This document shows, piece by piece, positions 8,882 through 16,918 of a stretch of 39,517 nt of DNA. The first letter of the stretch is position 1, and each line of letters begins with the position of its first letter. The notes under the pieces are model-generated. The model was not told the DNA's origin and did not search any database. It worked only from the letters and a program-made list of their open reading frames with translations. The stretch is from assembly GCA_944390395.1 (NCBI GenBank), contig CALXPY010000012.1:1-39517 (forward strand), in the 5' to 3' direction. This DNA is from an uncultured Clostridia bacterium. Lineage in GTDB: Bacteria; Bacillota; Clostridia; TANB77; CAG-508. The position numbers were made by a program, and so were the translations under genes.

Positions 8882-8889
8882 ATATCATC

Positions 8890-9759
8890 TTAAAAATTTT
8901 CTATTACTTTATTAATTATAGTTTTAGTTATATTTTTAGTTACATCATTTTCATCTTTTAAAGGATTATATTCTACTATATCCATAGATTTTATTATATC
9001 TTTATGTTCTATTACCGTATCTATTAGTGAATAAACTTCTTCAAGATTAATTCCATTATCAGCTGGAACAGAAACTCCAGGAGCAATATTTGGATCTATT
9101 AAATCTACATCAAAACTTATATGCACGCCATCTGTACCATTTTTAGCTATTGAAAAAGCTTTTTCAAGTATTTCTTTAGCACCATATTTCTTAATATCTT
9201 CTGAGCTAAAAACTGTAACACCAGCATCCTTAAGATTTTCTTTTTCTAGTCTGTCTATATCTCTACCACCAACTATAACTGTATTTTTAAAATTATAAAA
9301 ATTACCATTATGAAAATTTGATAAACTTTCTTTTTCATAATTTGTTACTACAGCTAAAGGCAAACCATGAATATTGCCAGATTCTGTAGAATTAAATGTG
9401 TTAAAATCACCATGTGCATCAAGCCAAATTATACCTAAATTTTTATAATGATTTATTGAAGCTAAAGCAGAAGATATAGCAACAGAATGATCGCCACCAA
9501 TAGTTAAAGGGAATTCATTATTTTCTAGTATTTCGAATTCTAAGTTATATAATCTAGAATTAAATTCATTTACACCTTCCAAATTTTTTCTTTTATTGTC
9601 TTTTGCTCTATCTTTTTCAAAATTTCCTTTTTTGATTGTATGTACACTTGAAACATTACTAGAATTTATATCTTTAGTTAATATTTCTGGACCTAAATTT
9701 GTACCGTCAGTACTTAAACCTAAATCACTACATGCGTTTATAATACTTATATTTTTCAT
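8890..9759 (-). CDS. rocF: Arginase (arginase/agmatinase family)
   Basis: 289 aa ureohydrolase, cytosolic, splitting L-arginine into ornithine and urea. All Mn ligands of the family are visible: H91 in GGDHS, D114/H116/D118 in WLDAHGDFNT, and D217/D219 in SFDVDLIDP. The NIHGLPLA segment (about 129-136) resembles arginases more than agmatinases, which favours rocF. Another ureohydrolase of the family is possible. The start follows AAGGAGAT on the minus strand. It is a single-gene unit with its own promoter, convergent with pheT. No other arginine catabolic gene is in the window. Confidence 0.87.
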   Translation of the reverse strand: MKNISIINACSDLGLSTDGTNLGPEILTKDINSSNVSSVHTIKKGNFEKDRAKDNKRKNLEGVNEFNSRLYNLEFEILENNEFPLTIGGDHSVAISSALASINHYKNLGIIWLDAHGDFNTFNSTESGNIHGLPLAVVTNYEKESLSNFHNGNFYNFKNTVIVGGRDIDRLEKENLKDAGVTVFSSEDIKKYGAKEILEKAFSIAKNGTDGVHISFDVDLIDPNIAPGVSVPADNGINLEEVYSLIDTVIEHKDIIKSMDIVEYNPLKDENDVTKNITKTIINKVIENF

Positions 9760-9789
9760 TAAAAATCTCCTTTCTTTAAAACAAAATTG

Positions 9790-9798
9790 ATTATAGCA
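9790..9798 (-). promoter_or_regulatory. Extended -10 promoter of the arginase gene
   Basis: On the minus strand TGCTATAAT (9798 down to 9790), about 30 nt upstream of the start. The -35 region is poor, consistent with an extended -10 promoter. Confidence 0.5.
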
Positions 9799-9883
9799 CT
9801 ATGTGTAAGAAAAGTCTATATATTTAACATTTATTATGCGTAAAAATTTATTGTTTTAAATGCTAGAAATTTTTTCTATGGTA

Positions 9884-9912
9884 TTGAAAAAACAAATTTT
9901 TTATGCTATAAC
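9884..9912 (+). promoter_or_regulatory. Promoter of the small membrane protein / cdaA unit
   Basis: TTGAAA (9884-9889), 17 nt, TATAAC (9907-9912) preceded by TGC, so also an extended -10. Confidence 0.55.
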
Positions 9913-9955
9913 TAATATTAGTGAAACGTAAGTAAAAATTATGGAGGGATTAATA

Positions 9956-10078
9956 ATGTCTAAAAAACAAAGAAGAGATATTGGTAAAATCTGTACAAAA
10001 ATATTAGCAGGATTACTAGCATTAATGATGTTAGTCAGTGTGGCTGCTACATTAATATACTATTTTGTTATGGGATAA
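9956..10078 (+). CDS. 40-aa single-pass membrane peptide upstream of cdaA
   Basis: A short ORF with a strong GGAGGGA ribosome binding site 7 nt upstream. The product starts MSKKQRRDIGK (basic, cytoplasmic) and continues into one hydrophobic helix (about residues 14-38) that ends at the C-terminus. It lies between a clear promoter and cdaA, 24 nt from the cdaA start, so it is the first gene of that unit. Size and topology recall DUF4044 or Prli42-like stress peptides of Firmicutes, but I cannot confirm membership. It is likely real because of its RBS, codon use and position. Confidence 0.72.
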   Translation: MSKKQRRDIGKICTKILAGLLALMMLVSVAATLIYYFVMG

Positions 10079-10102
10079 AAATAATAATAAAGGAAAAAAG
10101 AT

Positions 10103-11020
10103 ATGTTTGAAAACTTTGTGATAAATGTAAATGGTATATGGAATATAATAGATTCCTATATAAAAAATTTGTTAACAAATCCACTTAGCTTAATAACACT
10201 AATATTAGATTTATTTATAGTGATATATTTGTTTACCAAATTTATAATATATGCTAAGAAATCTAGAGTATGGCAATTAATAAAGGGAATTATATTATTC
10301 TTAATAATAGTACTATTAAGTGAGATTTTACAGTTAAAAATTTTAAATTATATTTTAACAGTATTTATGCCTTATGGAGTTATATTAATAATTGTTATAT
10401 TCCAACCAGAATTAAGAAGAATGTTGGAACAATTAGGAACTAATAAATTTACTAAATTATTTGGACTAGATAAAGATATAGCTACAAAAACAAAAGAAGA
10501 TATATATAAAGTTGTTATTGCAGCTACTGAACTTTCTAAAATAAAAACTGGAGCATTAATTGTTTTAGAAAGAGATATAAACATTAATGATATAGCAGAA
10601 ACTGGAGTAAAAATAGATGCAGAAGTATCACCACAGTTATTAGTTAATTTATTTACACCAAAAACTCCTTTACATGATGGAGCGATTATAATTTCTAACA
10701 ATAAAATAGAAGCAGCTGCATGTATTTTACCACTTGCAAATGATGCAGATATTGCAAAAGAACTTGGTACAAGGCATAGAGCAGGACTTGGAATTTCTAA
10801 AGAAACAGATGCTATAGCAGTAATTGTATCTGAAGAAACAGGAAAAATTTCTATAGCTAAAGATGGAAATTTAATTGTAGATGTTAAAGAAGAAGCACTA
10901 CGTAACATTTTAATAAAAAATATTATAACTAAAAGATACGAAGAAAGACCAAAAAGAAAATTATTTAAATTTAATAAAAAAGTAGATAAAAATAAAGTTA
11001 AAGATAATGAGACGAAATAG
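10103..11020 (+). CDS. cdaA: Diadenylate cyclase CdaA (c-di-AMP synthase)
   Basis: 305 aa. It makes the essential second messenger c-di-AMP from two ATP at the membrane. Three N-terminal membrane segments lie at about residues 30-105, followed by a short coiled segment and the DAC (DisA_N) domain with both signatures: D192-G-A in LHDGAIII and R224-H-R in GTRHRAG. A basic C-terminal tail (about 275-305) is Lys-rich. In many Firmicutes cdaA is followed by the regulator cdaR and by glmM; neither is here, and truA follows after a terminator. The small membrane peptide upstream is a possible partner only by position. Confidence 0.95.
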   Translation: MFENFVINVNGIWNIIDSYIKNLLTNPLSLITLILDLFIVIYLFTKFIIYAKKSRVWQLIKGIILFLIIVLLSEILQLKILNYILTVFMPYGVILIIVIFQPELRRMLEQLGTNKFTKLFGLDKDIATKTKEDIYKVVIAATELSKIKTGALIVLERDININDIAETGVKIDAEVSPQLLVNLFTPKTPLHDGAIIISNNKIEAAACILPLANDADIAKELGTRHRAGLGISKETDAIAVIVSEETGKISIAKDGNLIVDVKEEALRNILIKNIITKRYEERPKRKLFKFNKKVDKNKVKDNETK

Positions 11021-11047
11021 AATTTTCTTCGTCTCAATTATTTTTTT
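11008..11047 (+). terminator. Terminator overlapping the end of cdaA
   Basis: TGAGACGAA (11008-11016) / TTCGTCTCA (11028-11036) with a T-run to 11047. The left arm lies inside the last codons and stop of cdaA, and truA starts 12 nt after the T-run. Confidence 0.82.
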
Positions 11048-11058
11048 AAGGAGTAAAA

Positions 11059-11793
11059 ATGAGAAATATAAAACTTACTATAGAATATGATGGAAAAGAA
11101 TTTAATGGATGGCAAAAACAACCAAATAAACTTAATATTCAAGGAGAAATAGAAAGAGCAATAGAAGAAATAACTGGAGAACAAGTTGATTTATATGGAT
11201 CTGGTAGAACTGATGCAGGAGTTCATAGCTTAGGACAAGTGGCTAATTTTAAAACAAATTCAAAACTACCTATAGAAAAGGTAGCAATAGCTATAAATTC
11301 TAAATTAAAAAAGTCTATTAGAATAAAAAAAGCAGAAGAAGTATCCGAAAATTTTCATAGTAGATATAATTGTCATAAGAAAAAATATAGATATATTATA
11401 AATAATTCTAGTCAAGGATCTGCTATATATAGAGGATTGGAATACCACGTTTCTCAAAAGTTAAATGTAGAGGAAATGAAAAAAGCTATTAAGTTTTTTG
11501 AAGGAGAGCACGATTTTAAAGCATTTAAATCAAGTGGAACTAGTAGTAAAAGTAGTGTTAGAACAATATATAATGCTGAATTAAAACAAAATGGTGAAAG
11601 AATAATTATAGAACTTACTGGTAATGGCTTTTTGTATAATATGGTTAGAATTATATCAGGAACTTTATTAGAAGTTGGTTTAGGAAATATTAAAGCAGAA
11701 GATATACCAAATATTATTGAAAGTAAGGATAGAAAAATGGCAGGTAAAACATTACCACCTCATGGTTTATATTTAGTTGAAGTAATGTATTAA
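11059..11793 (+). CDS. truA: tRNA pseudouridine(38-40) synthase TruA
   Basis: 244 aa, normal length. It converts U38, U39 and U40 of the tRNA anticodon arm to pseudouridine. The catalytic Asp is D52 in the signature SGRTDAGVHS, with the conserved Tyr/Arg region KKKYRYII (about 108-115) and the C-terminal FLYNMVRIISGTLLEVG. The start follows AAGGAG. It lies directly after the cdaA terminator, so read-through or a promoter inside cdaA would be needed for expression. Confidence 0.96.
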   Translation: MRNIKLTIEYDGKEFNGWQKQPNKLNIQGEIERAIEEITGEQVDLYGSGRTDAGVHSLGQVANFKTNSKLPIEKVAIAINSKLKKSIRIKKAEEVSENFHSRYNCHKKKYRYIINNSSQGSAIYRGLEYHVSQKLNVEEMKKAIKFFEGEHDFKAFKSSGTSSKSSVRTIYNAELKQNGERIIIELTGNGFLYNMVRIISGTLLEVGLGNIKAEDIPNIIESKDRKMAGKTLPPHGLYLVEVMY

Positions 11794-11812
11794 AAGTAAC
11801 AAAATTTTTAAA

Positions 11813-11850
11813 CTGACATAAAATATATTATATAAAATATATTATGTCAG
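11813..11850 (+). promoter_or_regulatory. AT-rich hairpin abutting a ribosome binding site
   Basis: CTGACATAA (11813-11821) / TTATGTCAG (11842-11850) with further interrupted pairing inside. The right arm ends in CAG of the CAGGAG Shine-Dalgarno of the next gene, so folding would partly sequester that site. There is no T-run. Confidence 0.5.
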
Positions 11851-11860
11851 GAGATTAAAT

Positions 11861-12265
11861 ATGAATGCTTTATTATTATTTTTTACATTACCAGTAGCCA
11901 CTATTATATTAGCAATAGTACTTCAAAAAATACTAAAATGCCCATGGCTAGTTGCAGCAACATTCTTCGCAATTTATTTGATTGTTACATATGCAGCATT
12001 TAATTCAAGTTTTCTAATATTTGCAATTGTATATACGATATTAGCTTATATTGCAGCTTTGCTTACAAGAATAATTTGCAATTTAATAAATTGCTCAAGA
12101 GAATTAATGGATAACAATGGAAGTTTTAGAATAACTCAAAGGCCTATAACAGTTAGTACGAATTGCTTAAATAGTGCTAACAATATTGTAAATGGAAATG
12201 CTACAGTGGCAAGTAATACTGGTCAAGGAAGAAATGGTTCTTGCAATTGTTGTTCAAGAAGATAG
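11861..12265 (+). CDS. Small multi-pass membrane protein with a Cys-rich C-terminus
   Basis: 134 aa. Two to three hydrophobic helices fill residues 1-75; the remaining tail is polar and Asn-rich and ends in CNCCSRR, with C129, C131 and C132 by position. The N-terminal part recalls small DUF2651-type membrane proteins of Firmicutes, from memory and unverified. RBS is CAGGAG, part of a hairpin. It has its own terminator and is not clearly co-transcribed with truA. Function unknown; the cysteine cluster at the very end could be a metal, lipid or disulfide site. Confidence 0.75.
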   Translation: MNALLLFFTLPVATIILAIVLQKILKCPWLVAATFFAIYLIVTYAAFNSSFLIFAIVYTILAYIAALLTRIICNLINCSRELMDNNGSFRITQRPITVSTNCLNSANNIVNGNATVASNTGQGRNGSCNCCSRR

Positions 12266-12271
12266 AAATTG

Positions 12272-12312
12272 GAAGACATAGAACATTTGAGAAGTTTTAT
12301 GTCTTTTTTTAT
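12272..12312 (+). terminator. Intrinsic terminator after the small membrane protein gene
   Basis: AAGACATA ... TATGTCTT stem with an interrupted inner part and a run of T residues (TTTTTTTAT). Confidence 0.7.
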
Positions 12313-12396
12313 GGAAAAATCTACTAAAAAATAAAATAGATTTATATAAACTTAATTATTTATTAAGCTTTTCTTAAAGCACTTTTCTTTCTAATA

Positions 12397-12415
12397 TTAT
12401 GATGTATAATCATAA
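12397..12415 (+). promoter_or_regulatory. Palindromic operator candidate over the -10 box of the ABC operon
   Basis: TTATGAT (12397-12403), GTATA, ATCATAA (12409-12415) is a perfect 7-bp inverted repeat that contains a TATAAT -10 box (12405-12410), about 32 nt upstream of the ATPase start. Repressor or MerR-type control would fit this layout. No regulator gene is adjacent. Confidence 0.5.
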
Positions 12416-12441
12416 AAGAAATATCTAGAGAGAGGAATGTT

Positions 12442-13110
12442 TTGAGTATGGAAATTGTAAAAGTTGAGAACTTAACTAAAATTTATGGGAAAGGTGAAAC
12501 AAAAGTTGTTGCGTTAGATAATGTTTCATTTTCTATAAATAAAGGCGAATTTGTGGCAATTATAGGGCCTTCTGGAAGTGGAAAGTCTACAATGTTACAT
12601 TTATTAGGAGGTGTCGATAGGCCGACTTCTGGTAAAGTATATATTAATGGAACAGATATATATTCATTAAGCAATGATAATTTAGCAATATTTAGAAGAA
12701 AACAAATTGGTTTAATATATCAATTTTATAATTTAATTCCAGTGTTAAATATAGAAGAGAATATATCACTTCCAGTACTATTAGATGGTAAGCAAGTTGA
12801 TAAGAATAAATTGAATGAAATAATAACAACCTTAGGGTTAAAAGAAAGAGTAAATCATTTACCTAATCAATTATCTGGAGGACAGCAGCAAAGAGTATCA
12901 ATAGGCAGAAGTTTAATAAATAATCCAGCAATAATGCTTGCGGATGAACCAACCGGAAATTTGGATAGTAAAAATTCAAGAGAGATAATAGATCTTTTAA
13001 AATATTCAAATAGAAAATATGAGCAAACCTTAATTATGATAACTCATGATCCAGAAATTGCAAAAGAAGCAGATAGAATTATTAAAATAGAAGATGGAAA
13101 AATATCATAA
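12442..13110 (+). CDS. ABC transporter ATP-binding protein (MacB/LolD/BceA class)
   Basis: 222 aa nucleotide-binding subunit. Walker A GPSGSGKST (42-50), Q-loop in YQFYNLIP, signature LSGGQQQR (about 143-150), Walker B with LADEPT and H-loop THD are all intact. The set of motifs and the adjacent FtsX permease place it in the MacB/LolD/bacitracin-exporter class. The chosen TTG start is 6 nt after AGAGG; an in-frame ATG at 12448 is the alternative, with 12-nt spacing. It lies 21 nt upstream of its permease. The likely role is a mechanotransmission or peptide/antibiotic-resistance ABC system; the substrate is unknown. Confidence 0.92.
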   Translation: MSMEIVKVENLTKIYGKGETKVVALDNVSFSINKGEFVAIIGPSGSGKSTMLHLLGGVDRPTSGKVYINGTDIYSLSNDNLAIFRRKQIGLIYQFYNLIPVLNIEENISLPVLLDGKQVDKNKLNEIITTLGLKERVNHLPNQLSGGQQQRVSIGRSLINNPAIMLADEPTGNLDSKNSREIIDLLKYSNRKYEQTLIMITHDPEIAKEADRIIKIEDGKIS

Positions 13111-13131
13111 AATAGGAGAGAGGGGAAAATA

Positions 13132-15733
13132 ATGAATATTTTAAATGATATTACTAAAAAATATCTAAAACTAAACAGAAAAAGAACTATAGTATCTATT
13201 ATAGGAATAGTTCTTTCGGGAGCAATGATTAGTGCGGTTACTACGTTGGCAGTAAGTTTTCAAGGATTTATGTTAGATGTTGAAGAAAGTAATAATGGTT
13301 CGTATGAATCAATAATTGAAAATTCAACTCCAGAGATTATAGAACAAGCAGAAGAACAGAATAATTTTAAAGATATAATTCCAGTTTCACATATCGGAAT
13401 GGCAGAAAATGATTTTAGTGATGAAAATTTTATTAGGATTATGGGAGTAGAAAAAGAAAATATAGACAAGGTCGCAGGAATGGCACTAGAAGGAAGAATG
13501 CCAGAAAATGAAAATGAAATAGTAGTTTCTACTTCTTTCTTTAATGAAGAAACACCATATATTGGAGATAAAATAACATTAAAAATCGGAAAAAGATTAT
13601 CTGATGGTTACGAATTAATTGGTTCACCAAAAGAAGAAAATGAAGAATTTGAAGTGGAAGAAACTAGAACCTTTACAATTTGTGGAATTATAAATAGACC
13701 ATATTTTGAAACTTACTATGATTATTATAATGCTGCAATTATATTAGTAGATAGATCAGAAATTTTAAATTCAGAGAAAATAGATCTTGCTTTGATAGAT
13801 AAGAACAGTAAAAATATTTATGAAGATTCAGAAAGATTAGCTGAAAGTGTAAATGTGTCAGAGGAAGATATACAATATAATAATAGTGTTCTTATGTATA
13901 AAGGAGTAAGTTTAAATAGTGGCTTTAATGCTATGCTATATAGTGTATGTGGAATATTAATCGTAGTAATAATGATAGGTTCTATTTTGGTAATTTATAA
14001 TGGATTTGCAATTTCAGTTTCTGAAAGAAAAAAACAAATAGGAATGCTTATTTCTATTGGGGCAACTAAAAAACAAATAAAGAAATCTGTTCTTTTTGAA
14101 GGTGTTATTTTAGGAGTTATTGGAATTCCATTAGGAATATTATGTGGAGTTTTAGGAATAGGTATAACTTTAAAAATTGTTAGTAGCTTAATAGCACCAT
14201 TATTAACATTTACACGGAAGCGGAGAAATAGGATTAGTTATTTCATTTGAGGCACTTTTAATAGCAGCTATTCTAATAGCCTTAACAATTTATATGTCAG
14301 TATTGCTTCCTGCTAAAAGAGCAAGTAAAATAACTCCAATTGAAGCAATAAGGCAAACTGATGATATAAAAATTAAAGCTAAAAAATTAAAAACTCCAAA
14401 ATTTATTAGAAAAATTTTTGGAGAAGAAGGAGAAATAGCTTTAAAAAATTTAAAAAGATGTAAAAAAAGATATAGAACAACTGTTATATCATTAGTTATT
14501 AGTATAGTATTGTTTATAACAACAAATGGCTTTATAAATTATATGTTTACAGGTTTTGATACAGCGTATAGAAGTGTAAATTATGATTTCTCTACAAATT
14601 ATAGAGCTAGTAGTGTAGAACAAGAAACAGAAATAGAAAGAAGTTTAGAAAATTGTTCTGGCATAAAACGATTTTCTAGTGTAAAAACGCAAAGTGTTTA
14701 TGCAGATATACCAAAAGAAAAAATTAATGATAGATTACTTAATATGTTAAAAGAAAATGAAGAAAAAGATAGTTCAGATGATCAATATTCTTATGTTATG
14801 GAAAATGGAGCAATGGGGGTAGCTATATATTTAATATCATTAAATTCATCAGAATATGATAGATATTTAGAGGATAATGGTATAGACAAATTAGAAGAAA
14901 ATGAAATGATTTTAGTAGATTATGCTAACATGTTAGGCAGTTATAACTTAGAAACAAATGTTACAAATTACCAAAAAGGAGATACTATAGAAATAGAATA
15001 TTATAAATCATTAGAAAATGAAGCTGAGCTTGAGTTTACAGATAAAAAAGAGGATGAATTAAAAATAGCTAAAGTAACAGACAAATTACCATTAGGAATT
15101 ACTGAAAGCAGTAACTATACAATGATTTATGGAATAGTTTCAAATGAGACATATAATAAATTGGCAAGTTCAGATGGAGCAAATTATACATTTTTAGTTG
15201 TTGAATCCAACGATGATGAAGTAGTAGAACAAGAATTCCAGAAATTAAATGAAACTTTTCCTAATATAGGATTTGAATATGTGCACAATGTAAAAGAAGA
15301 AATGCAATTAGTAAATAATTTAAAATTAGTTATACAAATATTCTTATATGGATTTATAGCATTAATGTCTGCAATAGGAATATCAAATGTATTTAATACA
15401 ATATCAACTAATATTAATTTAAGAAGAAGAGAATTTGCAAATCTTAAATCAATAGGAATGACAGATAAACAATTTAGAAAAATGTTAGATTTAGAATGTA
15501 TCTTTTATGGAACAAAAGCATTACTGTTTGGAATACCAATTGGAGTCTTAATATGCTATTTGTTAAACTTAGGTTTTGGAAATATGTTTGAATTTATATT
15601 TAGAATACCATGGTTAAGTATTGTAATATGTATAATTGCTATATATACTATAGTATTTGTTACTATGATATATTCAACTAAAAAAGTAAGAAAAGAAAAT
15701 ATTATAGATGTTATAAGAAATGATAATGTATAA
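13132..15733 (+). CDS. FtsX-type ABC permease, two modules, interrupted by a +1 frameshift at CGGA
   Basis: Frame 1 runs 13132-14214. Skipping one base at 14215 continues in frame through 14216-15733, giving 866 aa. Without the shift the first part stops at 14250. The restored protein has eight membrane segments: one near residues 18-45, an extracellular domain of about 220 residues, three helices spanning the junction, one near residue 450, a second extracellular domain, and three at the C-terminus. PAKRASKITPIEAIR and the FANLKSIGMTDKQF segment are typical FtsX coupling parts, each repeated once per module. The shift falls just before membrane helix 4 (Gly362 if read as GGA). Residues on both sides continue the family pattern, so the gene looks intact apart from the extra base. 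Confidence 0.88.
14215..14218 (+). other. Candidate +1 frameshift site CGGA in the FtsX permease
   Basis: Zero-frame codons are TTT ACA CGG AAG CGG AGA and run to a stop at 14248-14250. Reading GGA at 14216 restores the frame. A second zero-frame CGG follows at 14221, also before A, so the exact slip point could be either one. Confidence 0.6.
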
Positions 15734-15752
15734 AATATATAATATAGTAGAA

Positions 15753-15792
15753 AAATGAAGCGTAGAATTTAATTTCTATGCTTCATTTTATG
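15753..15792 (+). terminator. Terminator of the ABC transporter operon
   Basis: ATGAAGC-TAGAA / TTCTA-GCTTCAT hairpin followed by TTTTA, 20 nt after the permease stop. Confidence 0.7.
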
Positions 15793-15818
15793 GTAAAAAG
15801 TGATGAAAAAAGATAATG

Positions 15819-15857
15819 TTACAAAAATATTACAAGAACATTAAATATTTGTTACAA
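15819..15857 (+). promoter_or_regulatory. Helically phased TTACAA repeats upstream of the Tad-like operon
   Basis: TTACAA occurs at 15819, 15830 and 15852, spaced 11 and 22 bp apart, i.e. one and two helical turns. A related TTGTACAA palindrome (15892-15899) overlaps the -10 box. This arrangement suits a cooperatively binding regulator on one face of the DNA. Confidence 0.45.
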
Positions 15858-15871
15858 TAGATAAATATATG

Positions 15872-15900
15872 TTGTTTTTAATTGAAAAATGTTGTACAAT
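15872..15900 (+). promoter_or_regulatory. Main promoter of the Tad-like operon
   Basis: TTGTTT (15872-15877), exactly 17 nt, TACAAT (15895-15900), 46 nt upstream of the cpaB-like start. Confidence 0.6.
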
Positions 15901-15946
15901 AAATAAAGTAATATTATTTTGTAAATTATAAGGAGGAATATAAATT

Positions 15947-16903
15947 ATGGCAATGAATCCTATGCAAAGAAAGGCAAACAACTCTTTTTTATTGGGTATT
16001 TTAATTACACTTTTAATTACAGGACTAATAATAGCATTTTTGATATTTCAATTATCTAATTTAAACAAGCAAATGCAAGAAGAAGAGGCAAAATTAAAAC
16101 AAGTTTATGTATTAAATACAGACATTATGTCTGGACAAGTAATAACAAGTGATATGCTAGAAATGAAAACTATAGATGGTTCAGCAATTCCAGCAAATGC
16201 AATAACACCTGTTGATGTAGACAATAAAGGTACTGTAGTAGATGAAAGTACAGGAAATGTAATTAGAAAATTAGATGTTGTAACTAAAATAGATTTAAAA
16301 TCAGGAACAATACTAACTTCTGAAATGATTGCTACAGCAGATGAATTATCATCTGATTTGAGAAGACTAGAGTATAATGTGGTACAATTCCCATCACAAC
16401 TACAAACAGGCGACTTTATAGATATAAGATTAAGATTACCTAGTGGAGAAGATTATATAGTAGTTTCTCACAAAGAAGTAGAAATTCCAGTTGTTGACGG
16501 AATTGATTCAGAAAACACAATGATTATAAAAATGAATGAAGTAGAAACTTTAACAATGAGTAGTGCAATAATAGAAGCATATATAGCAGAAGGATCATAT
16601 TTATATGCAACTAGATATGTAGATGCAGGAATGCAAGAAGCAGCCACACCTACATATTTACCTAGTGACTCAGTTATTAATTTAATGAATAAGGATCCAA
16701 ACTGTGCTAATGAAGCAAAACAAGAATTGTTTAAGAGAAACAATGATTCTTCTTACAAATCAGCAGTTAGAAATCCAATAAATGATGAGTTAAACCAAAA
16801 TTCAGAAGATGCACAAGATAATATAATTTCATCTGTAGAAGAAGAATTAAAAGCAGCACAAGAAGAAAGACAAAAATATTTAGAATCTTTAGGAGCATAT
16901 TAA
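15947..16903 (+). CDS. cpaB: CpaB/RcpC-like pilus assembly protein (SAF domain)
   Basis: 318 aa, first gene of the Tad-like operon. A basic N-terminus and one membrane segment (about residues 14-36) anchor it. A SAF-type domain follows, with VYVLNTDIMSGQVITSDML (about 49-67), typical of CpaB/RcpC, and an Arg/Leu-rich core DIRLRLPSGEDY near residue 163. The C-terminal 60 residues are a charged, Glu/Gln-rich helix without a clear family match. CpaB proteins act on the outer face in Tad pilus assembly. In this single-membrane organism it would bridge wall and membrane. RBS is AAGGAGGA. The membrane-anchored SAF reading is firm; the precise role is inferred from family and context. Confidence 0.85.
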   Translation: MAMNPMQRKANNSFLLGILITLLITGLIIAFLIFQLSNLNKQMQEEEAKLKQVYVLNTDIMSGQVITSDMLEMKTIDGSAIPANAITPVDVDNKGTVVDESTGNVIRKLDVVTKIDLKSGTILTSEMIATADELSSDLRRLEYNVVQFPSQLQTGDFIDIRLRLPSGEDYIVVSHKEVEIPVVDGIDSENTMIIKMNEVETLTMSSAIIEAYIAEGSYLYATRYVDAGMQEAATPTYLPSDSVINLMNKDPNCANEAKQELFKRNNDSSYKSAVRNPINDELNQNSEDAQDNIISSVEEELKAAQEERQKYLESLGAY

Positions 16904-16918
16904 TAATAGGAGGAAAAA

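Noticed and set aside
10372..11037. A 221-aa minus-strand ORF opposite cdaA
   Set aside because: It is the antisense shadow of cdaA, whose catalytic motifs are clear on the plus strand. Serine/isoleucine-rich composition is typical of such shadows here.
14294..15733. A second, independent 479-aa permease gene
   Set aside because: The in-frame sequence continues upstream to 14216 as membrane helix 4 of the first FtsX module, and there is no RBS before the ATG. It is the distal part of the 866-aa permease.
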